Source of the DNA: an uncultured Saprospiraceae bacterium
Lineage (GTDB): Bacteria > Bacteroidota > Bacteroidia > Chitinophagales > Saprospiraceae
Direction: 5' to 3'
DNA length: 64,000 nt
Assembly: GCA_937995755.1 (NCBI GenBank)
Contig: CALKJD010000035.1
Location: forward strand, 1 to 64,000
Made by a program: the position numbers and the translations under genes. Positions 1-9,904 of this stretch are shown here, piece by piece (within the stretch, counting starts at the first letter, position 1; each line of letters starts with the position of its first letter). The notes under the pieces were generated by a model. It was not told the origin of the DNA and ran no database searches. It was given only the letters and a program-made list of their open reading frames with translations.

Positions 1-2
1 TC

Positions 3-2402
3 CTAATTTCTCAACGGCTTATTATTCATCAACATATACTGAATCCTCTCTTGTGTCTTCGGATTTTTTAGCAATGCTAAGAATGCTTCGCGCTCAAGAT
101 CTAAAAGATATTGCTCGCTTACTTTCTGCTCACCAGTTAAGTCTCCACCGCAGAGTATATATGCGACATGTCTTGATACTTCTACATCATAATCTGACAT
201 ATACTTACCTAAGTAAAATTCGTTGATCGCTGCGTAGAGAGTAGACAAACCTGCACGACCTAATACGTGTACTTCTCTAGGTACCGGAGGCGTATAGTTT
301 TCTGCTAATTCAATTACTTTTTTCTTCGCTTCCGATAAAACTCTATCCGTGTTTACTTCTACTCGATCTCTAGTTTTGAGAAGCGATCCATTATTAAATC
401 CTTCGAAACCAGAAGTTGCTACATTAGCTGTAGCGATAGCCTTTAGCTTTTCTATTAGTGTAGGGATCTTAGTATCACCTTCGAAGAATGAATCACTCGC
501 TCTCATAGCATATTCTTTAGTACCTCCTCCACCTGGGATGAGGCCTACTCCTACTTCTACTAATCCAATGTAAGACTCTGCTGCTACTACTGCCGCATCT
601 GTATGCATGAGCATCTCACATCCACCACCAAACACATATCCTTGTGTAGCAGTTACTATCGGAATTTTACTGTATCTCATCGCCATATTGACCTGCTGAA
701 ATCCATCTACCATATCGCTGAGTTTCTCCATCTCACCTTGCATAGCTAGCATTCCGACAGCCATTAGGTTTGCGCCTACTGTAAAGTTTTTAGCATTATT
801 ACCAATTACGATTCCCTTCCAATCACCTTCTTCAGCAATCTTCAATGTCTCCATCATTCCTTCTCCTATACCTTCACCTATTGCGTTGGCTTTAGAAGTA
901 AATTCGAAACATAGTACACCGTCTCCGATATCATGGACTGTACATTCACTGTTTTTGTATACAGCTTCCTGGTCGCGGTACATATCGAGAATGATCATAT
1001 CCTCTGTTCCAGGCACTACTTTATATGACTTACTATCTATGTCGTAATATTTGCGCTGACGGTCCTCTACTTTGTAGAATGATGTCGCACCACTAGCTAG
1101 CATATCGTCTACCCAAGATGGAATCTTTTCGCCTAGAGCCCTCGCCGCTTTAGCACCCGCTTCTACACCTACCATATCCCAATATTCGAATGGACCATAG
1201 CCCCACGCGTATCCAGCTTTCATCGCATCATCGATACTATACAATGCATCTGTGATCTCAGGAATACGATTCGCAGCATATGCAAATAAGCCTCCGAAAT
1301 ACTCTTGATAGAATTGACCACCAACAGTATCCATGCCTAGCATCATCTGCATACGTTTATCCATCAGCTCTACTTGTTTCGCTACACCGAGTACGTCCAT
1401 ACGGATCTTTTCTGACGGCGCATATTCAAGTGTATTGAGATTGAGTGCATGGATAATACTCTTTCCTTTATCGTCTCTTTCTTTGGTCTTTTTATAGAAT
1501 CCTTGACCTGTTTTATTTCCTAAAAATTTATTCTCTAAAAGGAAATTCACATATGGTGGTTCTTGAATATCTTTTGTCGCTTGTACGTATTCGTCATTTG
1601 GACAATTATCCATTACACCACTACGCACCTTCTGACTTGTATCAAATCCAACTAAGTCTAATAAACGGAAGCTTCCTGTACTTGGCCATCCAATTGCTGA
1701 TCCTGTGAGCTTATCTACTGCTTCGATTTTTAGGTCGTGCTTTAGCGTAAGTTCTGCAATTTTATTTCCAGAGAAAAATCCAATTCTATTAGCTATAAAA
1801 GCTGGAGTATCTTTACAAAGCACTGTCTTCTTACCTAAATATCTATCTCCATAATGCATCCAGAAGTCTACGACAGCTTGATCAGTACCTGCATGAGGTA
1901 TCACTTCAAAAAGCTTCATGTATCTAGCTGGATTAAAGAAGTGTGTACCACAAAAGTTGCTACGGAAATCATCAGATCTACCTTCTGCTAACATATGGAT
2001 AGGTATTCCAGATGTATTAGAGGTAATGAGTGATCCTGCTTTACGATATTTTTCAACATTGGTAAAAACCTGTTGCTTGATATCAAGTCGTTCGATTACT
2101 ACCTCAATGATCCAATCGCAATCTGCAATTTTTTCCATATCGTCATCAAAGTTACCAGTGGTGATTCTTGATGCGAATTGGTTATCATACAATGGGGCTG
2201 GCTTAGATTTGATTGCTGTTTTGAGCGACTTATTCGCTATACTATTACGTACAGCTTTTTTGCCCTTATCTGCATCAGATATATCGAATGGTACGATATC
2301 CAGCATCAATACTTCAAGACCTACATTAGCCAAGTGACAGGCAATGCCTGATCCCATGACACCAGATCCAAGTACAGCTACTTTGCTTATTCTTCTAGAC
2401 AT
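3..2402 (-). CDS. fadN: FadN-like 3-hydroxyacyl-CoA dehydrogenase / enoyl-CoA hydratase
   Basis: This bifunctional beta-oxidation enzyme hydrates trans-2-enoyl-CoA and oxidises the 3-hydroxyacyl-CoA with NAD+. Its 799 residues begin with a Rossmann fold whose dinucleotide motif GSGVMGSG lies at about residues 12-19. The dehydrogenase C-terminal region follows, with HFFNPARYM near residue 155 and DTPAFIANRIG near 200. A crotonase domain occupies about residues 490-720, with the oxyanion-loop signatures NFTVGANL and GYVFGGGCE. The dehydrogenase-first order is that of FadN of Bacillus, the reverse of FadB/FadJ. The frame is complete, ending in TAG at the very edge of the window and starting at ATG in MSRRISK. 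In related genomes a thiolase gene usually lies downstream; that position is outside the window. The function is inferred from family knowledge and the clear motifs. Confidence 0.9.
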   Translation of the reverse strand: MSRRISKVAVLGSGVMGSGIACHLANVGLEVLMLDIVPFDISDADKGKKAVRNSIANKSLKTAIKSKPAPLYDNQFASRITTGNFDDDMEKIADCDWIIEVVIERLDIKQQVFTNVEKYRKAGSLITSNTSGIPIHMLAEGRSDDFRSNFCGTHFFNPARYMKLFEVIPHAGTDQAVVDFWMHYGDRYLGKKTVLCKDTPAFIANRIGFFSGNKIAELTLKHDLKIEAVDKLTGSAIGWPSTGSFRLLDLVGFDTSQKVRSGVMDNCPNDEYVQATKDIQEPPYVNFLLENKFLGNKTGQGFYKKTKERDDKGKSIIHALNLNTLEYAPSEKIRMDVLGVAKQVELMDKRMQMMLGMDTVGGQFYQEYFGGLFAYAANRIPEITDALYSIDDAMKAGYAWGYGPFEYWDMVGVEAGAKAARALGEKIPSWVDDMLASGATSFYKVEDRQRKYYDIDSKSYKVVPGTEDMIILDMYRDQEAVYKNSECTVHDIGDGVLCFEFTSKANAIGEGIGEGMMETLKIAEEGDWKGIVIGNNAKNFTVGANLMAVGMLAMQGEMEKLSDMVDGFQQVNMAMRYSKIPIVTATQGYVFGGGCEMLMHTDAAVVAAESYIGLVEVGVGLIPGGGGTKEYAMRASDSFFEGDTKIPTLIEKLKAIATANVATSGFEGFNNGSLLKTRDRVEVNTDRVLSEAKKKVIELAENYTPPVPREVHVLGRAGLSTLYAAINEFYLGKYMSDYDVEVSRHVAYILCGGDLTGEQKVSEQYLLDLEREAFLALLKNPKTQERIQYMLMNNKPLRN

Positions 2403-2768
2403 ATATGGTGGTTGTGTTTTATTTATTATAATAATGTGAGACTCATCTATAACGCCTCATTCTATATCAATGTTTTATATAATACAGATAGGATACTAAA
2501 CGATAATGTGAATGACTATGGTCTAGATCGTTACCTATTCTAATAGAGTTAAGACGCTATTTTACCCAAAAACTATACTCAAAGTTAAGAAAATAGATTT
2601 TAATAGGCAATGTGTGCTATAAATATAGCTGATTTGAAGGCTAAGAATAGTCATCCATATAATAAAATGACATTTCTACCACCTTATCTTCTGTAGGTCA
2701 AGAGATATAACGCTATTAATTTTTCAATCCATTCCGCAAATAATAGATATACAACAATAGCTAAAGAA
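2403..2768. other. non-coding stretch, nothing recognised
   Basis: This AT-rich stretch lies upstream of the fadN-like gene. I see no open frame with family resemblance, no RNA gene and no repeat in it. It must carry the promoter of the minus-strand fadN-like gene, but no convincing TAnnTTTG box could be picked. Confidence 0.5.
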
Positions 2769-2858
2769 TTACAATCTACTTAATCCTAAAATGAGAAATC
2801 CTGTAGCGACAATACCAAATATTAGTACAACACTACAGGATTTAAATTTGCGTAACAT
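2769..2858 (-). CDS. possible 29-residue single-membrane-span small protein
   Basis: A short frame begins at ATG 2858 and ends in TAA. It reads MLRKFKSCS, then a hydrophobic run VVLIFGIVATGFLILGL, then SRL. The basic N-terminus followed by about 20 apolar residues is what a single-pass inner-membrane small protein looks like. It lies 46 bases beyond the stop of the large secreted protein on the same strand and could share its transcript. The same bases contain an 11-bp perfect inverted repeat (2796-2806 with 2833-2843, 26-base loop). The alternative reading is therefore a non-coding hairpin or terminator, with the open frame arising by chance. No family is recognised. Confidence 0.3.
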   Translation of the reverse strand: MLRKFKSCSVVLIFGIVATGFLILGLSRL

Positions 2859-2904
2859 CTACGCTTTCTGCTAATGTTGAAACGTTTGTTTTAGCTTAGG
2901 TATT

Positions 2905-5900
2905 CTATAATTTCACCAACTTAAAAGCAGTACTTCTTGAAGAAGTACCATCTCTCAACTTTATAATATACACACCAGGATTCAGATTTCCTAAATCGAT
3001 AACCATCTGACTATTCGCTGTTGACTGACTCATAATATATTGCCCAGTAGTATTATATATTTGCACTTGGAAAGATTGGCCCTCGTAATTGATACTTACT
3101 TGATCTATAGCTGGATTAGGCGTTACTTTTATCTCATTGCCTTGTATATCTAGTGTAGAAGTGGTTAAGTCTTCTCCATCACAATTTTCATCAATATTAT
3201 TATCCGCTATTTCAATGGCATTAGGATTAATTTCTGGATTATTATCATCACAGTCATCTATTGAAAAGAAGCCATCCATATCTGCATCCTTATACAAAAG
3301 ATTCATCGTCGTATTAGTCACAACTGCTGGATTGAAATCAAAATAGATACTCGCTGTGTTACTCACTACCGACCCTTCTTCTACATCATCAGCTACTGAC
3401 ACCTTATAACTCACATAGCCTTGACTCGCTGCACTATCTTGCTCTGCTGGTGGTAATTCGATTCCATCGAAAATAAACTGAAGAATGTTATCCTCAACTA
3501 CTCTCACCGATAGATCTCTCTCATGACTACTGTGTAAATAAGTGAATGTTGATGGATCAAATGCGATATCCAAAGTGTCTAATATTACCACTCTAGTAGC
3601 AGGACCATTCCCTAAATTTTGGAATCGAATAGAGTAATAATACTCGTCATCTATATTAGTATAGGTATCACTATCTGAAGGTACTACCGTTTTATCATTA
3701 GGATCATAAGAACAGGTTACCACATAATCATCAATATAATGGGCTAATTCTGTATCTGGATCGCTATCCAAAGTTGTAAAAGTTTGAGAGGCTGTTGATT
3801 CACCGATCGCCAAATCTGGAGGTCCAGGTATCGTCACTAATACTACTCTTTTAAAAGTACTATAAGGAAGTAGGTCTGTATAATGCCATCCCATCAGATA
3901 ATCTCCAATCATCACATCAGGCTCAGCATCTAATTGTTGAAATACAGTCATGCTTTCATCTATTTCATACCAAAGTGTACCACTAACTGGAAGGATGCCG
4001 TAATTAGAAACTTGTGCGGTGATACTTTCACTCAAGTTACAAGTGAGATTTCCGTGAGCAATAAATGTCGTAAGACTATCCACATCTTCCAAAAAATTCA
4101 CGCCCCAAAATAGCGTGTCTTCAAACGGTTCGTAACCCAACTCAAAATCATAAACAGATGGCATCGTCGTCACTTCATAATTAAATCCATTGATATAAAG
4201 TGATACAGAATATTCTCCAGCTGTAAGTAAAAGCCCATTTAAATTATTGGTGATGGCATACAACGTATTTAATGGATCAACTAATACACTATAGTTATCT
4301 ATTAGCAATTCGTCTCCGTCATAGACACCGTCATTAGCTTCATCAAAAAACACTAATGTAGGTATCAACTGCTCACTACAATTATTAGCTTGATTTACTA
4401 CAATATCTACACAATCTTGATGGACACATGATCCATTGGTAATAGTTACACAATAGCTTGTAGATTCTGCTGGTGATACATTTATGCCATTAGTAGTCTC
4501 ACCTGTAGACCATTGATATGTACCATTAGCTATTTCTCCAGCCACAATGTCTATCGCCTGACCATTACATATTACAGTATTCGCAGTTAGGTCAATCACA
4601 AAATCAGCCCTAACATTGACCATAGTACATTCAACCCTTTGGCAAACATCATCAACTATAGTCACGCAATATGTCGTTGTATCTATTGGACTTACAGTGA
4701 TTGATTCAGTAATTTCTCCAGTATCCCACGCATACTGAGCATTGAGATCTCCTGTGCCAGCCGTCAATGTTATACTTTCTCCCATGCAAATAGGTGTTTC
4801 AAATTCGTTGACCACATTTGTCTCAGAAATATTGACCTGAGTACAAGCCACTTCTGTACATCCATTACTCGTAATAGTTACACAGTATTCAGTATCTTCA
4901 TTTACAATCACATTGATTTCATCTGTAACGTCACCAGTACTCCAAGCGTATTCTGCAAAACTATCTTGAGGTGAGATTAACACAGTCACATCTATAGTCT
5001 CTCCAATACAAGCTAATGAAGATGCGACGAATTCAATTTGCGGAATTGGATGTATCGTCACTTCTAATACCGTTTCAATAATGATACATCCATCGCTACC
5101 ACTATTTGCCGTAAGGATATATTTCTGTATCTGAGGAGCAGTAATCTCTTCAGATAAGGTAAGTTCGTCAGTTATACTTCCTACTCCTTGATCAAATGAA
5201 TACGCATTCGCTCCAGAAATATTTGGGTTAACAATAGGTGTTACTGTAATCTGTGATGCACTATTATCTTCAGCAGAAACACTCACTGAAATCTGTTCTG
5301 ATCCACATATTTCAACACTTTCAGGAACCGCTAAAACTGCTACTGAAGTATTACAATTAATCTCCCAATTAGGTCCCACCATAGAAGGATCTATAATACA
5401 TGGATTATCTTCCCAACAGCCAGTCACTGCATCAGAAGTAGTTTGAATAGATATACTGAGATCTCTATTTTCCGTACAGCTAACTTCGTCTAATGATTTA
5501 GTAGTTATTAAAAAACAAAAATCAATGTCCACATTTACACCTCCAGAAAAACCATAATTCTCTACTGGAATACACGAACCTGCAACACAAGTTTGGCCTC
5601 CTCCATCAAAATAAAAAAACCAACCACTAGGCATTTGAGATCCAGCTACTAAAGGACCTTCGCAAGGGCAAGTCGGATCACAAACCGTATTACATAGTTG
5701 AAGTATGTTATCACTATTAGTATAAGTACACAAATTGGGTAAGTCGTAAATGGAAGTTGTAGTAGCACAAGGCCCTTCATAATCAACCCACAGAGCATCA
5801 CCTATATCAATCGCCTCAAAATCTACACTCTCTAAATCCCAACCACTCCCAAATGTCGGTATGACACCATGTAACCAATCGTTACCAGTTCCTGATGTAT

Positions 5901-7053
5901 TATAATTAAATGCTATACAGACTTCTACCTCTTGCCCTGGACAAAAATTTTGATAGTCTTCGAGTAACACTTCTTCGCCATCAATGGACGCGCTAAAATC
6001 TCCATTATCACAATCAAAAGAGTCACTACCACTGCACGCAATACAGCCAAGGGAAGAAGCATAATTTAATGTAAAGCTTGGATCTTCTATTGCTCCTAAT
6101 GCCGTTATAGCTATCCAATAGGTAGCTGGAGTACCTGGAGGATCCTGTACAATAGGTATTTTTAAATAAATATCATCTAAATCTGGAGTTCCACAAGGAA
6201 TCGCTGGATTTGGTGCAGTTTCAGGGTCTGAAATATTGATCATATCATCACAAGATCCAGTTGTAGATTGCCATATAGACCAAGTAACATCAAAGCCATC
6301 TGCCGTAACTTCGGTCAGAAGGTTAGTAGCTCTGTCAGAATCTATATTTATTTGATACCATACTGTTGGTCCTACATCATTCATACATGCTATATTGAGG
6401 TCTTCTGGACATGCAAAACCTAAGCATCCTTCTAGTGTTATTATTGTCTCACCTTCTTCACAATTCTCAGGAGTTTCAGTAGTTAATACTCCTGCATCAA
6501 CACATTCATCTGAGGCACAATTTAAATTTCTTTCATTAACACTTATTGTAAAATCGCCACATTCCAAATCTGAAGACCCCACTTTAATATAATACACCAA
6601 TGAAGGGTCACATACACTTACATCTATTTCTACACTTATATCAGTACATGAAGCCTCGATTAAAGTTAGATCTCCTGGATTTGTTACTCCACCAACTATT
6701 GGGCTAGAGTACAACTCTACTGTCATATTCCCATTGATAGACGAACCTGTAGGATCTACATTTACTATGAATCCCTCAAAACTACCAGTTGGAGTAAATG
6801 AATACCACACGGCATTTTCATTAGATGCACCACCACACTCTAAGTTAGGCCAATCCGCTGTAGGATCATCTGAACTACCCACTGCACAACAAGTAGAACC
6901 TGTATGAAATGTAGCTAGATCCCATGGTCCAGCATTGTCCGAGTCTACAAAGGGACTATCATTTATAGGAACGTTATTCGGATCATCACATTGAGCTGAC
7001 ATTTGTAAGGTAAATAATACAAAAACACTGAGTTGGAGTAATTTTGCAATCAT
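2905..7053 (-). CDS. T9SS-exported modular surface protein with PKD/Ig-like repeats and MopE motif
   Basis: This is a 1382-residue secreted protein of unknown substrate. A Sec signal peptide (about residues 1-20, cleaved near MSAQ) is followed by Cys-rich PPC-like beta modules to about residue 480. Three tandem Ig/PKD-like repeats occupy about residues 670-895, each carrying YxWxTGexT and YCVTI. At about residues 1110-1240 is a domain of the kind annotated DUF7619 in Bacteroidota (SYDPNDK, YYSIRFQNLG). A MopE-type metal-binding motif with Asp-rich DGF and DCDDNNP segments lies near 1255-1295. The last 75 residues form a type A T9SS sorting domain (TPNPAIDQVSINY, then GVYIIKL and a basic end). 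This predicts passage through the outer membrane and anchoring at the cell surface. The gene stands alone on the minus strand. The role is probably adhesion or matrix formation, but that is inference. Confidence 0.85.
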   Translation of the reverse strand: MIAKLLQLSVFVLFTLQMSAQCDDPNNVPINDSPFVDSDNAGPWDLATFHTGSTCCAVGSSDDPTADWPNLECGGASNENAVWYSFTPTGSFEGFIVNVDPTGSSINGNMTVELYSSPIVGGVTNPGDLTLIEASCTDISVEIDVSVCDPSLVYYIKVGSSDLECGDFTISVNERNLNCASDECVDAGVLTTETPENCEEGETIITLEGCLGFACPEDLNIACMNDVGPTVWYQINIDSDRATNLLTEVTADGFDVTWSIWQSTTGSCDDMINISDPETAPNPAIPCGTPDLDDIYLKIPIVQDPPGTPATYWIAITALGAIEDPSFTLNYASSLGCIACSGSDSFDCDNGDFSASIDGEEVLLEDYQNFCPGQEVEVCIAFNYNTSGTGNDWLHGVIPTFGSGWDLESVDFEAIDIGDALWVDYEGPCATTTSIYDLPNLCTYTNSDNILQLCNTVCDPTCPCEGPLVAGSQMPSGWFFYFDGGGQTCVAGSCIPVENYGFSGGVNVDIDFCFLITTKSLDEVSCTENRDLSISIQTTSDAVTGCWEDNPCIIDPSMVGPNWEINCNTSVAVLAVPESVEICGSEQISVSVSAEDNSASQITVTPIVNPNISGANAYSFDQGVGSITDELTLSEEITAPQIQKYILTANSGSDGCIIIETVLEVTIHPIPQIEFVASSLACIGETIDVTVLISPQDSFAEYAWSTGDVTDEINVIVNEDTEYCVTITSNGCTEVACTQVNISETNVVNEFETPICMGESITLTAGTGDLNAQYAWDTGEITESITVSPIDTTTYCVTIVDDVCQRVECTMVNVRADFVIDLTANTVICNGQAIDIVAGEIANGTYQWSTGETTNGINVSPAESTSYCVTITNGSCVHQDCVDIVVNQANNCSEQLIPTLVFFDEANDGVYDGDELLIDNYSVLVDPLNTLYAITNNLNGLLLTAGEYSVSLYINGFNYEVTTMPSVYDFELGYEPFEDTLFWGVNFLEDVDSLTTFIAHGNLTCNLSESITAQVSNYGILPVSGTLWYEIDESMTVFQQLDAEPDVMIGDYLMGWHYTDLLPYSTFKRVVLVTIPGPPDLAIGESTASQTFTTLDSDPDTELAHYIDDYVVTCSYDPNDKTVVPSDSDTYTNIDDEYYYSIRFQNLGNGPATRVVILDTLDIAFDPSTFTYLHSSHERDLSVRVVEDNILQFIFDGIELPPAEQDSAASQGYVSYKVSVADDVEEGSVVSNTASIYFDFNPAVVTNTTMNLLYKDADMDGFFSIDDCDDNNPEINPNAIEIADNNIDENCDGEDLTTSTLDIQGNEIKVTPNPAIDQVSINYEGQSFQVQIYNTTGQYIMSQSTANSQMVIDLGNLNPGVYIIKLRDGTSSRSTAFKLVKL

Positions 7054-7212
7054 AATTGGTTGGTGTATTTATAAATTGAAAGATACATAAATGCAAAGCA
7101 CAATCGTTCCTTCAATATGTAGATCCGACAAGAAACTACTTTGCTGCGTGGTCCGAAAAAAAAGATACCTTCACCTACATCATCTAAAATAAGAAATAAT
7201 AGTGGTAATCCT

Positions 7213-7220
7213 TACCTTTG
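7213..7220 (+). promoter_or_regulatory. Bacteroidota -7 box of the paaG promoter
   Basis: TACCTTTG matches the TAnnTTTG -7 consensus of the Bacteroidota primary sigma factor exactly and lies 22 bases before the paaG start. No clear -33 TTG element was found at the expected distance. Confidence 0.55.
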
Positions 7221-7242
7221 AAAAATCAAATAAACAATACAA

Positions 7243-8019
7243 ATGTCAGTACTTCTTACAGAAATAGAAAATGGTGTACTCTACATCACTCTCAATAGAC
7301 CAGACAAATACAATAGTGGCACGCAAGAGATGGCTTTTGCCTTTCATAAAGCCTTAGACGAAGCACGTGACAATGACGCAATTAGAGCCGTATATATTAC
7401 TGGAGCCGGCAAGGCATTTTGTGCAGGACAAGACTTAGGTGAAATCGTTGATCCTAATGGCCCTGAACTTCCAAAGATTGTAACTGAGCATTATAACCCT
7501 ACAGTGGAACGTATCCGTAATCTACAAAAGCCAGTAGTAGCTGCCGTGAATGGTGTCGCAGCTGGAGCTGGAGCTAATATAGCTTTAGCATGTGATGTAG
7601 TAGTGGCTAGTGAGGCGGCAAGTTTCATACAAGCTTTTAGCAAGATAGGATTGATTCCTGATAGTGGAGGTACATTTACATTGCCAAGATTAATCGGTTT
7701 ACAAAGAGCTAGTGCATTGATGATGTTAGGTGATAAAGTATCAGCTGCTGACGCGCTTCAGATGGGAATGCTTTACAAAGTATTCCCTGTAGATACATTC
7801 GTAGAGGAAAGTAAAAAAATAGTCAATAAGTTAGCTCAGATGCCTACCAAAGCATTAGGCATGACTAAGATCTTACTTAATGAGTCTATGACAAATACAA
7901 TGACACAGCAACTTACTCTCGAAGGTAGATACCAAGAACTAGCGAGTCACTCTGAAGATTATAAAGAAGGTGTAGATGCATTTTTGAAAAAAAGAAAACC
8001 AACTTTCAAAGGAAAATAG
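7243..8019 (+). CDS. paaG: enoyl-CoA hydratase/isomerase, PaaG type
   Basis: This crotonase-fold enzyme of 258 residues is probably the ring-1,2-epoxyphenylacetyl-CoA isomerase of aerobic phenylacetate breakdown. The family signatures are clear: KAFCAGQDL near residues 60-68 and GVAAGAGANIALACD at about 106-120 form the oxyanion hole. IPDSGGT places an Asp at residue 140, where E. coli PaaG has its essential Asp136; hydratases usually carry Glu there. The start is the ATG following a TACCTTTG promoter. It is the first gene of a tight group with a 3-hydroxyacyl-CoA dehydrogenase (23-base gap) and a PaaI-type thioesterase, which supports the Paa assignment. The ring epoxidase paaABCDE, paaZ, paaK and paaJ are not in the window. 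A generic short-chain enoyl-CoA isomerase remains possible. Confidence 0.82.
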   Translation: MSVLLTEIENGVLYITLNRPDKYNSGTQEMAFAFHKALDEARDNDAIRAVYITGAGKAFCAGQDLGEIVDPNGPELPKIVTEHYNPTVERIRNLQKPVVAAVNGVAAGAGANIALACDVVVASEAASFIQAFSKIGLIPDSGGTFTLPRLIGLQRASALMMLGDKVSAADALQMGMLYKVFPVDTFVEESKKIVNKLAQMPTKALGMTKILLNESMTNTMTQQLTLEGRYQELASHSEDYKEGVDAFLKKRKPTFKGK

Positions 8020-8042
8020 TCAACATACAATAGTTTGAAAAA

Positions 8043-9185
8043 ATGAGCAATACAGTAGGAATAATAGGAGCAGGAGCGATGGGCTCAGGGATAGCACAGG
8101 TAGCTGCACAAGCCGGCTGGGAAGTAGTCCTTATCGATACACAGCAAGAGTCGTTGACTAAGTCTAGAGACAAACTTCTCAAGATACTCAATCGATTAGT
8201 TGAGAAAGGAAGGCTCACAGATATGGACACTAAGGCAATCTTTGGACGTATCCATTATGCTACCGACCAAAACGCATTAACTGATTGTAATCTCATCATA
8301 GAAGCTATTGTTGAAAATCTAGATATAAAGAAAAAAGTATTGACAGGAATCGAAGCATTAGTAGGACCAAATACGATCATAGCTACTAATACTTCTTCGT
8401 TATCAGTAACAGAAATAGCGAGTGCCATGCAACGACCTGATCAGGTTTGCGGCATTCACTTTTTTAATCCTGCCCCCTTGATGAAACTGGTAGAGATCGT
8501 ACCGGCAGTACAGACCTCTACAGAAGTAACTAATAAGGCTAGATCGATCATAGACTCATGGGGTAAAGACACGGTAATCGCCAAAGATACGCCAGGATTT
8601 ATCGTCAATAAAGTAGCTCGTCCATTCTACAGTGAAGGAATGAGAATTCTTGAAGAAGGAATCGCAGATGTACCAACTATCGATTGGGCTATAACTGAGT
8701 TAGGTGGATTCCGAATGGGACCATTTACACTCACAGATTACATCGGTCATGATGTCAATTATAAAGTCACAGAATCGGTTTGGAAATCATTTTATTATGA
8801 TCCTCGTTATCGTCCTGCTTTCGCACAAAAATCATTAGTACAAGCTGGATATTTAGGTCGTAAAACTGGAAAAGGCTTTTATGATTACGCAGAAGGTGCG
8901 ACTAATCCTGAAGCCACAAAAGATGAAAAATTAGGCAAAGAAATACTGAATAGAATCATCTGTATGCTCATCAATGAAGCTGCCGATACTGTGTATATGG
9001 GAATCTGTTCTGAGGCTGATGTAGAAATTGCGATGACCAAAGGTGTCAATTACCCAAAAGGATTATTGGCTTGGGGAAAAGAGATCGGTTACTATAAAGT
9101 GGTGAAGACTTTGGATGATTTATATGAGTTTTATCATGAGGAGAGATATCGCGTTTGTCCGTGGTTGAGACGCGCTGCGCTCTAG
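8043..9185 (+). CDS. paaH: 3-hydroxyacyl-CoA dehydrogenase, PaaH type
   Basis: This is an NAD-dependent 3-hydroxyacyl-CoA dehydrogenase of 380 residues. In the phenylacetate pathway it would oxidise 3-hydroxyadipyl-CoA to 3-oxoadipyl-CoA. The N-terminal Rossmann motif GAGAMGSG is at residues 8-15. The catalytic region reads [15 protein letters not shown], followed by [14 protein letters not shown] and the two C-terminal helical dehydrogenase modules ([21 protein letters not shown]). It is shorter than E. coli PaaH and longer than single-module HbdA-type enzymes. It follows paaG by 23 bases. The last codons and the TAG stop are embedded in the first copy of a short GC-rich repeat that recurs just downstream, so the extreme C-terminus (RRAAL) may be repeat-derived. 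Confidence 0.85.
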   Translation: MSNTVGIIGAGAMGSGIAQVAAQAGWEVVLIDTQQESLTKSRDKLLKILNRLVEKGRLTDMDTKAIFGRIHYATDQNALTDCNLIIEAIVENLDIKKKVLTGIEALVGPNTIIATNTSSLSVTEIASAMQRPDQVCGIHFFNPAPLMKLVEIVPAVQTSTEVTNKARSIIDSWGKDTVIAKDTPGFIVNKVARPFYSEGMRILEEGIADVPTIDWAITELGGFRMGPFTLTDYIGHDVNYKVTESVWKSFYYDPRYRPAFAQKSLVQAGYLGRKTGKGFYDYAEGATNPEATKDEKLGKEILNRIICMLINEAADTVYMGICSEADVEIAMTKGVNYPKGLLAWGKEIGYYKVVKTLDDLYEFYHEERYRVCPWLRRAAL

Positions 9186-9273
9186 AAGATCAGACGCGCT
9201 GCGCTGGAAAATTGAGATACGCTGCGCTTTAGATTGAGAGAGATCGAGAATCGAGAGTCGCTGCGCTTCGAGA
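9165..9273. repeat. four imperfect copies of an AGACGCGCTGCGCT motif across the paaH stop
   Basis: Copies lie at 9165-9186, 9192-9205, 9212-9233 and 9251-9273. The core is CGCTGCGCT, usually preceded by TTGAGA or CGAGA and followed by a TAGA- or CGAGA-like end. Copy 1 contains the paaH stop codon; the others lie in the paaH-paaI gap. The GC-rich cores stand out against the AT-rich surroundings. A related inverted copy is found at about 9906-9920, just past the stop of the convergent polyprenyl synthase gene. Confidence 0.75.
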
Positions 9274-9369
9274 CTTGATGCTCTGCCGATGAATAGATTA
9301 AGATATCCTTTACTTCAAGTATACGTTTACAATGTATAAGTAAATCATCACAGATAAAACACATTAAAC

Positions 9370-9783
9370 ATGCTTACACATAATGATATAGTTAAATACA
9401 AAATGTTTGACAACGATGCTTTTTCTCAATGGCTAGGCATCCAACTGATAGCCGTAAGTGAAGGGAATGTATCCATTTGTATGACCGTCCGTGAAGAAAT
9501 GACTAACGGTTTTAAGATCGCACATGGTGGCATTACTTACTCCCTAGCAGATAGTGCCTTTGCATTCGCTAGTAACAGTTGGGGAGAGCAAGCTGTGTCG
9601 ATAGAAACCTCTATCTCTCATACTAGGCCTGTGCATGTCGGAGACGTTTTGACAGCAGAAACCAATATGGAAAATAAATCCAAACGCTTAGCTATATACC
9701 ATGTTAAAGTGACTAACCAAGATGACAAAGTAGTAGCCTTATTTAAAGGAACTGTGTTTCATACTGGGAAGAAGTGGACGTAA
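9370..9783 (+). CDS. paaI: hydroxyphenylacetyl-CoA thioesterase, PaaI
   Basis: This hot-dog-fold thioesterase has 137 residues, the usual PaaI length. It releases CoA from stalled phenylacetate-pathway intermediates. The motif HGGITYSLADSAFAFA carries the catalytic Asp at residue 61, the same number as in E. coli PaaI, preceded by the His-Gly-Gly substrate loop. SIETSISHTRPVHVGD continues the family pattern. It is the third gene of the paaG-paaH-paaI group, separated from paaH by a 184-base gap filled with GC-rich repeats. It may be cotranscribed or may have its own promoter. A minus-strand open frame in the gap has no protein-like character. Confidence 0.85.
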   Translation: MLTHNDIVKYKMFDNDAFSQWLGIQLIAVSEGNVSICMTVREEMTNGFKIAHGGITYSLADSAFAFASNSWGEQAVSIETSISHTRPVHVGDVLTAETNMENKSKRLAIYHVKVTNQDDKVVALFKGTVFHTGKKWT

Positions 9784-9844
9784 ATTGTGAGCGTCAGTAC
9801 TTTTATCGCAGTATATTAAATACTATTAAATGTTCGGAGTCCAT

Positions 9845-9904
9845 GTGTTTGCCACAGCAAGCCACATTCCTTCTCCGACGACGTGTTTGCCAAAAAGCAA
9901 ACAC
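9845..9904. repeat. two related hairpins between convergent paaI and polyprenyl synthase genes
   Basis: GTGTTTGC at 9883-9890 pairs perfectly with GCAAACAC at 9897-9904 around a CAAAAA loop. A decayed version, GTGTTTGCCACAGCAAGCCAC, begins at 9845. They lie between the stops of two convergent genes and probably act as a bidirectional transcription barrier, although no clean T-run follows either one. Confidence 0.5.

Noticed and set aside
9182-9364. Minus-strand open frame of 60 codons between paaH and paaI
   Set aside because: It is created by the GC-rich repeats; its composition has no protein-like pattern and no family resemblance.
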